Assembly: GCA_947492955.1 (NCBI GenBank)
Contig: CANLOV010000012.1
Span: 1-64,000, forward strand
DNA length: 64,000 nt
Source: an uncultured Cellulophaga sp.
Lineage (GTDB): Bacteria > Bacteroidota > Bacteroidia > Flavobacteriales > Flavobacteriaceae
Reading direction: 5' to 3'
The notes beneath the pieces were generated by a model, which saw only the letters and a list, made by a program, of their open reading frames with translations, was not told the DNA's origin and made no database searches. A program made the translations under genes and the position numbers. The first letter of the stretch is position 1, and each line of letters opens with the position of its first letter. Positions 35,088-43,069 of this stretch are shown here, one piece after another.

Positions 35088-35507
35088 TTAATCATACATT
35101 TTTTTCATAACAACAAAATCTATACCTCCTTTGTTATATGTTTTAGTTGTTTTAAGCATTCCAAATTTCTTATAAAAATTAATTTTATTTGCTCTTGCAT
35201 TACACCAAATACTAGCAACATTTTTATGTTCAGCAAACTTAAACACATGCTTTAACAATAATGTTGCGTAGCCCTTACCTTGTGCTGTATGTATAGTTGC
35301 CAACTTTCTAAATTGGGCTTGGTTATTTTTTATAAAAAGTGACACTATAGAAACTAGCTCATTATTAACATAACAACCAAAATGAAAACCACTATTATCT
35401 TCTTTAAGCTTTATATAATCCATAGGTTTATTAGGCCACATTACCGAATGTCTAAGTTGCCATGTATCTACAGCTGCTATCTCTTTTATAATTAATTCCG
35501 TATTCAT
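35088..35507 (-). CDS. GNAT family N-acetyltransferase
   Basis: This 139-residue single GNAT domain has the acetyl-CoA-binding AQGKGYATLLLKHVF motif (about 77-91) and the late NARANKINFYKKFGM helix. The acceptor substrate is unknown. It stands alone, 70 nt after the NTF2-like gene, from which it is separated by a terminator. Confidence 0.9.
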   Translation of the reverse strand: MNTELIIKEIAAVDTWQLRHSVMWPNKPMDYIKLKEDNSGFHFGCYVNNELVSIVSLFIKNNQAQFRKLATIHTAQGKGYATLLLKHVFKFAEHKNVASIWCNARANKINFYKKFGMLKTTKTYNKGGIDFVVMKKMYD

Positions 35508-35516
35508 TCAATAAAA

Positions 35517-35555
35517 AAAGATTATTAAAACCTAAATTAAGCTTTAATAATCTTT
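35517..35555 (-). terminator. Terminator of the NTF2-like gene
   Basis: On the minus strand the 13-bp perfect stem AAAGATTATTAAA / TTTAATAATCTTT with a 13-nt loop is followed by TTTT, 23 nt after the stop codon at 35578. Confidence 0.8.
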
Positions 35556-35577
35556 AAAAAAAATATGATATTATATC

Positions 35578-35943
35578 TTATGCTCCCATTGTATAAAAAT
35601 ACTGTTCGCTTGCAATTTTCCCATCTTTTACTTCGTAAAGACAAACTTCTTCCATTTGTTGTCTGCCTCTTTCTTTAAAGGTACAGTCAAAACTCATTTT
35701 TGCCGTAAAAAAGTTTCCTGCAACAACTGGTTCTGAAATTTCACTAGCATGAAAATCTTCTACACTTTCTAACCATTCTTTACTTTTATTCCAAACGTTT
35801 TGCTTTCCAGAAGTTAATTCTCCTGACATACCTGGCATTTCTTTACTTACCACATTATCTGCGTATAGCTCGTTAATACATTCAAGGTTTTTACCTTCTG
35901 TGCACATCTGTTTCCATTTACTAGCTACTTCTTGTGTATTCAT
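35578..35943 (-). CDS. NTF2/SnoaL-like protein
   Basis: The 121-residue NTF2-like cone-fold protein has NTQEVASKWKQMCTEG at the start and a FDCTFKERGRQQMEEVCLYEV strand pair near 85-105. It resembles the SnoaL-like domain group used as small enzymes or ligand binders. The specific role is unknown. It lies 104 nt after the DUF1801 gene and has its own terminator. Confidence 0.85.
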   Translation of the reverse strand: MNTQEVASKWKQMCTEGKNLECINELYADNVVSKEMPGMSGELTSGKQNVWNKSKEWLESVEDFHASEISEPVVAGNFFTAKMSFDCTFKERGRQQMEEVCLYEVKDGKIASEQYFYTMGA

Positions 35944-36047
35944 GATTTATATTTTTAAGTTTTCTTTCCTAAAAATAAGTAAAATTTAAATGTTATGTTT
36001 TAAATAACTGTTACGATTTTCTTACAATTAATTTAATAGATAAGGAA

Positions 36048-36467
36048 TTAACTGTTATACTTCTTATCCATTATATCATAAGAGCTTTTAATAATTTCTG
36101 ATAATATGTTAATATTTACATCTGCCATTCTCTTAATATACAAACAAGATTTCCCTGTTTTATAAGGTCCTAATTGCTGTAATAAGTCCTCATAAGCATC
36201 AAAACCAGTCATAATATAAATGGTAATATTTTGCTTTCGAGGAGAAAAAGCGGTTAATGGCATATCTCCTTCCCTACCTGTATCATACTTATAATGGTAA
36301 CTACCAAAACCAACTATACTATTTCCCCACATTACAGGAGGTTTTCCTGTTATTTTCTGCATTACATCTAATAATGCATAGCAATCTTTATGCTTAGTAG
36401 TATCCGTTATTGCATCTAAAAACTCGGTTACCGAAGCTTGGCTAGGAATGGTCTTATTTTTTGCCAT
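36048..36467 (-). CDS. DUF1801 domain protein
   Basis: The 139-residue protein is recognised as DUF1801 (YdhG-like) by PPVMWGNSIVGFGSYHY near residue 43 and GREGDMPLTAFSPRKQNITIYI near 69. The fold is alpha/beta; the function is unproven. It follows the photolyase gene by 39 nt, with a perfect hairpin in the gap, so it is probably part of photolyase operon 2. Confidence 0.88.
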   Translation of the reverse strand: MAKNKTIPSQASVTEFLDAITDTTKHKDCYALLDVMQKITGKPPVMWGNSIVGFGSYHYKYDTGREGDMPLTAFSPRKQNITIYIMTGFDAYEDLLQQLGPYKTGKSCLYIKRMADVNINILSEIIKSSYDIMDKKYNS

Positions 36468-36469
36468 GG

Positions 36470-36500
36470 TTTTGTATTTTAATCCCTTTAAAATACAAAA
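36470..36500 (-). repeat. 13-bp perfect inverted repeat between photolyase and DUF1801
   Basis: TTTTGTATTTTAA and TTAAAATACAAAA are separated by 5 nt (TCCCT). The repeat begins 2 nt before the DUF1801 ATG and 6 nt after the photolyase stop. In RNA this is a stem of A-U pairs with one G-C per arm, without a following U-run, so it is not an ordinary terminator. Confidence 0.8.
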
Positions 36501-36506
36501 AAGAAT

Positions 36507-37814
36507 TTAGCCAACTGCCTCTTTATATGTTTTAAGACAACGTTCTCTTGCCATTTTATGGTCTACCATTTTATTAGGGTAAGTAAGTTCTTGTAGTTCT
36601 GGCACCCACTTATTTATATATGCTCTTTGTTTATCGAACTTATCTACCTGCGTCATTGGATTAAAAATTCTAAAATAGGGTGCTGCATCTACTCCACTAC
36701 CGGCAGCCCATTGCCAATTGCCTATATTACTACTTAATTCGTAATCTAATAGTTTTTCCGCAAAATAAGCTTCTCCCCAACGCCAGTCTATTAGCAAGTG
36801 TTTGCATAAAAAACTAGCTACTAACATACGTACTCTATTGTGCATATGTCCCGTGGCATTTAATTCTCGCATACCAGCATCTACTAAAGCATAGCCTGTT
36901 TGCCCTTGTGTCCATTTTTTAAACTCAGCCTCATTATTACGCCAAATAATACGGTCGTATTTAGGTCTAAAAGCTTTATTTATAGTATGCGGAAAATGCC
37001 ATAATATTTGCATAAAAAATTCTCTCCATATCAACTCATTCCAAAAAATTTCGTTCTCCTCTGCTATTGCTTTCTGCACCATTTTACGCACCGATACTGT
37101 ACCAAATCGCAAATGAGGAGCCAATCTAGATGTTCCATTTTTTATTGCTGGGTAATCTCTTGTTTTTTCGTAATTCTGAATTAAGTTAGGGCTTACAATA
37201 TATTCTGGAACTTTAATGGTAGAAACTGTAAAACCAATATCTTGTAATGTTAACTGCTTAAAATCTATATTTTTAATGCAATTATTTAAATTATCTTCTG
37301 ATGGGTGTGACTTTATATGGGTTCCTTTAAAATTACTTTTCCACTTATTTTTATAAGGAGTATATACTACATATGGAGTTCCATCGTCTTTTACAATTTC
37401 AGATTTTTCAAAAACAACCTGATCTTTGTAACTATTAAAAGATATATTTCTTTCTTTTAAAAACTGACTTACCTGCTCGTCTCTTTCTTTTGCATACGGC
37501 TCATAATCGTGATTGGTATGTACTACTTTAATTTGATACGTTTGCTGCAAGTTTTGAAATACTTCTAATGGTTTTCCTAAGTAAATAGAAATACCACTTT
37601 TAAAACTTTCTTTTAAATACTTGTGCATTTTACAAAGCGACTGATGTATAAAGGTAACCCTAGCATCATTTTTAGGAAGTTTTTCTAAAATTTCGGTATC
37701 AAAAATAAAAATAGGCAACACAGGTACATTTTCTTTTAATGCAGCACATAAACCTACATTATCTTTTAACCTTAAATCTCTTCGAAACCAAAATAGCGTT
37801 ACTTCTTGCTTCAT
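36507..37814 (-). CDS. phrB: Class I cryptochrome/DNA photolyase
   Basis: This 435-residue protein is a canonical photolyase. The N-terminal antenna domain shows TLFWFRRDLRLKDN (6-19). The FAD domain has TSRLAPHLRFGTVS, WREFFMQILWHFP, TGHMHNRVRMLVASF and the complete LLDYELSSNIGNWQWAAG segment with Trp and Asn in the active-site positions. It should repair cyclobutane pyrimidine dimers using blue light. It is the third gene of operon 2, which has the shared 32-bp element. Confidence 0.94.
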   Translation of the reverse strand: MKQEVTLFWFRRDLRLKDNVGLCAALKENVPVLPIFIFDTEILEKLPKNDARVTFIHQSLCKMHKYLKESFKSGISIYLGKPLEVFQNLQQTYQIKVVHTNHDYEPYAKERDEQVSQFLKERNISFNSYKDQVVFEKSEIVKDDGTPYVVYTPYKNKWKSNFKGTHIKSHPSEDNLNNCIKNIDFKQLTLQDIGFTVSTIKVPEYIVSPNLIQNYEKTRDYPAIKNGTSRLAPHLRFGTVSVRKMVQKAIAEENEIFWNELIWREFFMQILWHFPHTINKAFRPKYDRIIWRNNEAEFKKWTQGQTGYALVDAGMRELNATGHMHNRVRMLVASFLCKHLLIDWRWGEAYFAEKLLDYELSSNIGNWQWAAGSGVDAAPYFRIFNPMTQVDKFDKQRAYINKWVPELQELTYPNKMVDHKMARERCLKTYKEAVG

Positions 37815-37824
37815 AAATATGTTA

Positions 37825-38508
37825 CTATATTTTTAGAGTTGATATCCCTCCGTCTACTTTTAATACTTGTCCAGTTATCCACGAAGATTTATCACTCAAT
37901 AATAATACAGCAACATTAGCAATATCCAATACATTACCTACTCTCTTTAAAGGGTGACGTTCTGCCATTGCTTCTCTTTTTTTATCGTTATTTAAAAGTC
38001 TTTTGGCTAATGGCGTATCTATAAGGGAAGGTGCTATTACATTTACACGTATTTTTGGTGCATACTCTGCCGCTAATGATTTAGCAAAGCCTTCTATAGC
38101 TCCTTTAGATGCGGCAACACTAGTATGAAATGGCATTCCTGTTTGTACAGCAACTGTACTAAAGAAAACAACACTAGAATTATCTGCCAATCTACTCTCT
38201 ATAGTTTTAAAAGCTTTTATTAAACTAAAAAAATTAATATGCATATCTTTCTCAAAAGCATCTGCACCTAACATTTTTAATGGTTTAAGATTAATACTTC
38301 CTGGGCAGTATACAAAACCATGTAATTCGTTAGGTAAAGTAGTTACATCTAACTCATCTGTTAGCGCATTAAATAAAATATGATTTGCATTTTCTATCCT
38401 TTCTTTTGTTCTAGAGGCAATAAAAACATTGTAGTCATTATTTAATTGTTCTGCAATAGCATTACCAATACCATAAGAACCGCCGATAAGTAGTATATTC
38501 TTTTTCAT
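37825..38508 (-). CDS. SDR family oxidoreductase
   Basis: The 227-residue short-chain dehydrogenase has the NAD(P)-binding IGGSYGIGNAIA start (8-19). A Ser is present in FFSTVAVQTG (about 113-122), but the usual YxxxK is not read cleanly: the segment is SVAASKGAIEGF, so the Tyr of the YxxxK is replaced by Ser/Val with Lys kept. The C-terminus GQVLKVDGG is normal. Lost Tyr may mean altered chemistry. Between photolyase (10 nt) and SRPBCC gene (5 nt). Confidence 0.88.
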   Translation of the reverse strand: MKKNILLIGGSYGIGNAIAEQLNNDYNVFIASRTKERIENANHILFNALTDELDVTTLPNELHGFVYCPGSINLKPLKMLGADAFEKDMHINFFSLIKAFKTIESRLADNSSVVFFSTVAVQTGMPFHTSVAASKGAIEGFAKSLAAEYAPKIRVNVIAPSLIDTPLAKRLLNNDKKREAMAERHPLKRVGNVLDIANVAVLLLSDKSSWITGQVLKVDGGISTLKI

Positions 38509-38513
38509 TTAAC

Positions 38514-39011
38514 TTAGATTGTTTTCATTGATAATTCACTTTTTACACCTTCTACTTTCCCAAAAAGTTCTATTAATTTTTGTTCTCTAAATTTAAATAT
38601 TCCTTTTAATTGCCTTTTCACAAATAACAGATGAGCAAATCTCCCTAATATACCTAATGGAAGCTTGTAATCTACAATATCTTCCATTACTATATATCCG
38701 TTCACTTTTTTTATAAAATGTTTATGATGCCACAGACTATAAGGCCCAAAACGCTGCTCATCTACAAAATACTCTTCATCTTTTACATGAGTTATTTCTG
38801 TAACCCATTTTGTAGAATAGCCAGCAAAAGGTGATATTTTATATTGAATAATTTGCCCTGCATACATTGGACCTACTTCCTCTGTCTGAATATCGAACGA
38901 CATATGGTCTGGGGTAATTAATCCTAAATTTTGTGGCGTAGATAAAAAATTCCATGCTTGCTCTTTACTTATAGGTAATGCTTGTTTGGCATGGATTTGA
39001 TATAATTTCAT
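38514..39011 (-). CDS. SRPBCC family protein, first gene of photolyase operon 2
   Basis: The 165-residue SRPBCC (polyketide cyclase/START-related) protein has LPISKEQAWNFLSTPQNL near residue 12 and the LWHHKHFIKKV strand near 94. It binds some hydrophobic ligand in family terms; the ligand is unknown. It leads operon 2 (SRPBCC-SDR-phr-DUF1801). The start lies 29 nt from the 32-bp element at 39041-39072. Confidence 0.87.
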   Translation of the reverse strand: MKLYQIHAKQALPISKEQAWNFLSTPQNLGLITPDHMSFDIQTEEVGPMYAGQIIQYKISPFAGYSTKWVTEITHVKDEEYFVDEQRFGPYSLWHHKHFIKKVNGYIVMEDIVDYKLPLGILGRFAHLLFVKRQLKGIFKFREQKLIELFGKVEGVKSELSMKTI

Positions 39012-39025
39012 AAACTAATTTTTAT

Positions 39026-39072
39026 CAAATTTAATCATTTTTGTTTAAATATTTAAACATTAAGTTAAACAA
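39026..39072 (-). promoter_or_regulatory. Operator/promoter of photolyase operon 2 (32-bp element)
   Basis: TTGTTTAAA (39041-39049) and GTTAAACAA (39064-39072) frame 14 nt, the same 32-bp span as upstream of operon 1. Inside is the perfect 18-bp palindrome TGTTTAAAT-ATTTAAACA (39042-39059). A perfect -7 box TAAATTTG lies at 39033-39026 on the minus strand, with no TTG at -33, where the element itself sits. The layout suggests control by a factor binding across the -33 region. Confidence 0.75.
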
Positions 39073-39282
39073 AATATAATAAAATAAAGTGTATTTTTAT
39101 CTTACTAAGTAGCTTAAAAAAAGGAACTTTTTACATAACGGGGATGAGTATTTTTAGAAAATTTCGGAATCTTTTAACGACCAACTCTATAATGATTTCT
39201 AAGAGTTATGAGCAATTAAAAAATAATATCTATTAACATAAAATGAATCCAATTTATTAATACCATAAATTAAAAATCCATT

Positions 39283-39675
39283 ATGAAATGGAAAATAATT
39301 AAAGAGCATAAAAGAAAATATGCAGACACATCATATTATCTAAAAGCGGAAAGAGATGTAGCAAATGGTACTCTTTTATTAGAAATTAAGTGGGTTGAAA
39401 ATTTTATGTATGACTTATCAGTTGATTTATATACAAAAAATACTGGTCTAAAATCTATTTTCAAAAAAGTATCGAAGTGTTATATTTATGGTCATTTAGT
39501 CCCATATTATGACCGTATTGAAAAATATGGATATCAAATAATGAGAATTACAGATTACTCTCCTATGAATAAATTTAAGAGATTAAAAGAACTTCAAGGA
39601 GACAGTGTCTTGAATTGGAACTTATTTAATAAGAATAATATAGAGATTAAAACATCATTACCTGAGAAAATATAA
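39283..39675 (+). CDS. Hypothetical protein
   Basis: The 130-residue basic protein belongs to no family I recognise. It lacks a signal peptide or membrane segment and contains many Tyr and Lys (YLKAERDVANGTLLLEIKW near 19). It is the only plus-strand gene between two minus-strand operons and has no obvious partners, so it may be a lineage-specific orphan. The start context (ATGAAATGG after an A-rich leader) is acceptable. Confidence 0.6.
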   Translation: MKWKIIKEHKRKYADTSYYLKAERDVANGTLLLEIKWVENFMYDLSVDLYTKNTGLKSIFKKVSKCYIYGHLVPYYDRIEKYGYQIMRITDYSPMNKFKRLKELQGDSVLNWNLFNKNNIEIKTSLPEKI

Positions 39676-39716
39676 TTATAGAATGAAAAGTACTCAATAA
39701 TTTAATTAAATAATTA

Positions 39717-40772
39717 CTACAAAGCACTCATCCCTCCATCTACATTATAAAAAGTGCTTTCTTCAAATTCTTCCATTAAAATTTCAATAGCAATTTTACT
39801 ACGCTTTCCGGTCTCACATAGCATATAAATAGGTTTATCTGGATTTATTTCATCTAAACGGTCATCTACCTCAACCAAAGGAATATTAATACTACCCTCT
39901 AAATGGTCGTCTTCATACTCGTTTTCGGTACGGACATCTATTAGCTGTATGTCTGCCTTATTTTTTAGCAATTCTTGTAATTTAGCTAAAGAAACAGCAG
40001 CTATATTTACACAAGAAGCGTCTTCGTAGGTTTCTTGTAATTGTTTTATATTTAAATTTTCTGGTTGCAATTGAAATTTTATTTTTTGATATGATTGTTG
40101 TAATCCGTTAAATAATAATAGGGTACCACTTAAATTTTCTCCTATTCCTGTAATTACTTTTACCGCCTCTAATGCTTGTAAATTACCTACTATTCCTGGT
40201 ACTACTCCTAATACTCCGTTATCGTTACAATTAGGAATTTCTGCACTATTGGGCATATTAGGAAACAAACAACGATAGGTTGGTCCGCCTTGGTAATTAA
40301 ACACACTTACCTGACCTTCAAAACTATGTAAGGCTCCATAGATAAATGGCTTTTTTAAAATAACACAAGCATCGTTTACTAAATACCGTGTTGCAAAATT
40401 ATCGGAAGCATCTACTACCAAATCAAAATCTGCTATTATTTCTAATGCATTTTTTGGGGTTAAAAACGTATCATAAGTTTTAAATGTAGTTTCGGAATTT
40501 TGTGCCTTTAATTTCTCTAAAGCTACTTGCAATTTGGGCGCACCAATATCTGGTTCTGAATATAAAACTTGCCTTTGTAAATTACTTAGATCTACAACAT
40601 CTTGCTCTACCATACCTAAAACACCTACGCCCATTGCATTTAAGTACTGTAATACAGGAATTCCTAATCCGCCAACGCCTATAACTAATACTTTTGCTTT
40701 GGAAAGTTTTTGTTGCGCTTCTGCCCCAAACTCTTTTAAGGTAGTTTGTCGTATGTATCTTTTACTTTTCAA
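39717..40772 (-). CDS. moeB: ThiF/MoeB-type adenylyltransferase with C-terminal rhodanese domain
   Basis: The 351-residue protein has an E1-like domain with ATP-binding VGVGGLGIPVLQYL (32-45), the CLFPNMP...IPNC segment supplying the conserved Cys, and NGVLGVVPGIVG. A rhodanese domain follows from about 255, with active Cys in MLCETGKRS. It should adenylate the C-terminal Gly-Gly of the MoaD-like protein, and the rhodanese may supply sulfur. Start is TTG (no better in-frame choice), overlapping mobA by 11 nt. Confidence 0.92.
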   Translation of the reverse strand: MKSKRYIRQTTLKEFGAEAQQKLSKAKVLVIGVGGLGIPVLQYLNAMGVGVLGMVEQDVVDLSNLQRQVLYSEPDIGAPKLQVALEKLKAQNSETTFKTYDTFLTPKNALEIIADFDLVVDASDNFATRYLVNDACVILKKPFIYGALHSFEGQVSVFNYQGGPTYRCLFPNMPNSAEIPNCNDNGVLGVVPGIVGNLQALEAVKVITGIGENLSGTLLLFNGLQQSYQKIKFQLQPENLNIKQLQETYEDASCVNIAAVSLAKLQELLKNKADIQLIDVRTENEYEDDHLEGSINIPLVEVDDRLDEINPDKPIYMLCETGKRSKIAIEILMEEFEESTFYNVDGGMSAL

Positions 40773-41355
40773 TTTGTTTTATTTTTAGTTGGGCAATTTT
40801 ATATTCTTCTTTAGAATTTGTATTGAACAAAACTTCTTCATTTTCTGGAAAAACCAAAGCTACATTATGTTCTAATAAAAATTTTCGAGGGCTTTTACTT
40901 GCTCCTTTGTTTAAAAACGTAATTGCTTTTTTTAAGCCATTAGGTTCCCAAATAGCACATAGGGGTTCTGGTAATTTACTTGCTCTGGAAGCAAAAGCCG
41001 TGCTTATTTTTGTGCCATCTCTTTCTTTTACCAACTGCGCTATAGCTTTATTATTTAACAAAGGTAAATCGCAAGCTATCACTAACCAAGCTACTTCTGT
41101 ATATTTATGATGTGCACTTAAAATACCATTAAATGGTCCTTTATATGTATTATCATCTAAAATAGTTTTAAATGCTGGTGAAACTTCTGGTACTTGCTCC
41201 TTGCGAACACTTAAAAAAACGTCATCGCAAAAGTTTTGCAAGAGTTGGTATGCATACTCTTGCTGGGGTATTCCATGATACTCTATACGCCCTTTATCTG
41301 TTCCCATACGGGTACTTTTACCACCAGATAATACAAGTCCGTATAACTTTTTCAT
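40762..41355 (-). CDS. mobA: Molybdenum cofactor guanylyltransferase
   Basis: The 197-residue nucleotidyltransferase has the GTP-binding signature VLSGGKSTRMGTDKG (8-22) and the WLVIACDLPLLNNKAI Mg site near 90. It attaches GMP to molybdopterin to give the bis-MGD form used by DMSO-reductase-type enzymes. It lies 18 nt after moaA. Confidence 0.92.
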   Translation of the reverse strand: MKKLYGLVLSGGKSTRMGTDKGRIEYHGIPQQEYAYQLLQNFCDDVFLSVRKEQVPEVSPAFKTILDDNTYKGPFNGILSAHHKYTEVAWLVIACDLPLLNNKAIAQLVKERDGTKISTAFASRASKLPEPLCAIWEPNGLKKAITFLNKGASKSPRKFLLEHNVALVFPENEEVLFNTNSKEEYKIAQLKIKQIEK

Positions 41356-41373
41356 ACCATTAAAATAAAATAA

Positions 41374-42360
41374 TTATCCACCAATAGAGGTCATAGAACT
41401 ATCAAAAACAGAAGAAGAATGTAATTTTTGCGCTTCAAAACCTGTTTTTGCTTTACTTCCTATGGCTTTTAAAACGTAAGCAATTACATTTTGTTCTGCA
41501 TTTTCGCCTCTTAGAATATCTCTTAGGTTTGTGCTTGGCTTTGCATACAAACAAGTAACTACATCTCCGGTAGCAGATATTCGTAACCTATTGCAAGTAC
41601 CACAAAATGTACGGCTAAAAGATGGTATTAAACCAAACGTACTTTTATGTCCTTTAATTTTATAATTTACAGAGGTAGATGTTTTAGGCGATGGTAATAA
41701 TTCTATTTCAGAATATTTAGATTTTATATGATTTAAAATATTTTCGTAGGTCCAATTAATAGTATTAAATGTTTTAGACCCTCCGTTAAATGGCATTTCT
41801 TCTAAAAAACGTACACCAATATCATAATTCTTCATCAACTCTAAAATGGGTAATATATCTTCTGTATTTTGTCCGTCTAAAACAATAAAATTTACCCGTA
41901 CGTTAAATCCTTCTGTGATTAAACGTAGTAGGTTATTATAAACAGTTTCAAACTCGTTTCTTCTTGTTATGCGCTCAAAAGATTCTTTGCTAATAGCATC
42001 TAAACTTACGTTTATATTTTTTATACCTAATTGCTTTAACTCATCTATATGCGGCCCTATAAGCGTTGCATTTGTAGTAATAGAGATATCGTTTAAGCCT
42101 TTTAGTGTAGTTAGGTTTCGTAATAAAACCATTAAATCTTTACGTACAAAAGGTTCTCCTCCTGTAATTCGGATTTTATTAACGCCTTGCCCAACCATAA
42201 TTTTACTTAACGTAAAAAGCTCTTCCAGTGTAAATAATTTGTCTTTCTTAACAAAATTAATTCCTTCTGCTGGCATACAATAATTACAGCGTAGATTACA
42301 ACGGTCTGTAACGGACAAACGCAGATAATCTATTACTCTATTATGGTTATCTATTAACAT
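41374..42360 (-). CDS. moaA: GTP 3',8-cyclase MoaA
   Basis: The 328-residue radical SAM enzyme makes the first molybdopterin intermediate. The N-terminal cluster motif is CNLRCNYC (21-28). The C-terminal cluster Cys are in FCGTCNRLR and VTCLYA. The C-terminal Gly-Gly tail (TSIGG), needed for activity in MoaA, is intact. It follows the moaD-like gene by 45 nt. Confidence 0.96.
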   Translation of the reverse strand: MLIDNHNRVIDYLRLSVTDRCNLRCNYCMPAEGINFVKKDKLFTLEELFTLSKIMVGQGVNKIRITGGEPFVRKDLMVLLRNLTTLKGLNDISITTNATLIGPHIDELKQLGIKNINVSLDAISKESFERITRRNEFETVYNNLLRLITEGFNVRVNFIVLDGQNTEDILPILELMKNYDIGVRFLEEMPFNGGSKTFNTINWTYENILNHIKSKYSEIELLPSPKTSTSVNYKIKGHKSTFGLIPSFSRTFCGTCNRLRISATGDVVTCLYAKPSTNLRDILRGENAEQNVIAYVLKAIGSKAKTGFEAQKLHSSSVFDSSMTSIGG

Positions 42361-42405
42361 ATAACTTAATTATTAGGCTACTCTTTGTATAGAAACAAAG
42401 ATACA

Positions 42406-42651
42406 TTATCCGCCACTAACTGGTGGTATTAATGCTATTTCATCGTATGTATCTATAGCAGTATTATCTTTTGCGTAATTATTGTTAACTGCCACTGCTA
42501 AAGATGATAGTTTTTTTAAGTCTGGATATGTATTTGACAAATAATCTTTTAATGCCTTTACTGTTTTTAAGGAACTTACCTTAGCAACGGGAATAGATAA
42601 AGATGAACATCCAACTATATCTTTTGTTATTCCAAATAATAATATATTCAT
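42406..42651 (-). CDS. moaD: MoaD/ThiS-family sulfur carrier
   Basis: The 81-residue beta-grasp protein ends in PPVSGG; the terminal Gly-Gly is the site of adenylation and thiocarboxylation. As the first gene of the moaD-moaA-mobA-moeB operon it is the small subunit of molybdopterin synthase. No moaE, moaC or moeA lies in the window. Confidence 0.9.
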   Translation of the reverse strand: MNILLFGITKDIVGCSSLSIPVAKVSSLKTVKALKDYLSNTYPDLKKLSSLAVAVNNNYAKDNTAIDTYDEIALIPPVSGG

Positions 42652-42882
42652 CTTCTTTCTCTTTCTTTAATAATCTATAAAACATACGGAAAAACACCAC
42701 TTTTTAGATTATTATCTTTCTGTAACAAAGTTATAAAAACCTCTTTTTGTTTCTACCGTATAAAACGTTAAATATTATTTCAATTTATAAAGTAGGGTTT
42801 TTGCTTAGATAGTTGTTTTAAAAGTAACAACCCCAATTACCAAACCTTAAAAGCTATGATAATCATTTATAAAAATATTATT

Positions 42883-43068
42883 ATGGGTATAATTAAAGAA
42901 ATTATTCAACTTAGCGCTATAGGCGCATTATCTAAATGGCACAAAGCGTTTGTACTTTTACTATTTTCCGTCATTGTAGTTACATTATTAACAATGTTAA
43001 CTGTGCTAATTGTAAACGGAAATGGCGCTAGTATTAATTTTGGTTATTTATACCATACGGATTATTAG
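42883..43068 (+). CDS. Putative small membrane protein
   Basis: About 61 residues from the ATG at 42883 (MGIIKEIIQL) make a short amphipathic start, one strong transmembrane helix (AFVLLLFSVIVVTLLTMLTV) and a short tail. A start at 42856 would add nine residues. No family is recognised. It sits divergent from the moa operon and ends 1 nt before the convergent peptidase gene. It may be real, but the evidence is only an open frame with a good membrane helix. Confidence 0.45.
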   Translation: MGIIKEIIQLSAIGALSKWHKAFVLLLFSVIVVTLLTMLTVLIVNGNGASINFGYLYHTDY

Positions 43069-43069
43069 G

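Noticed and set aside
39042-39059. 18-bp palindrome TGTTTAAAT-ATTTAAACA as a terminator
   Set aside because: It has no loop or T-run and lies upstream of, not after, a gene. It is better explained as part of the shared operator.
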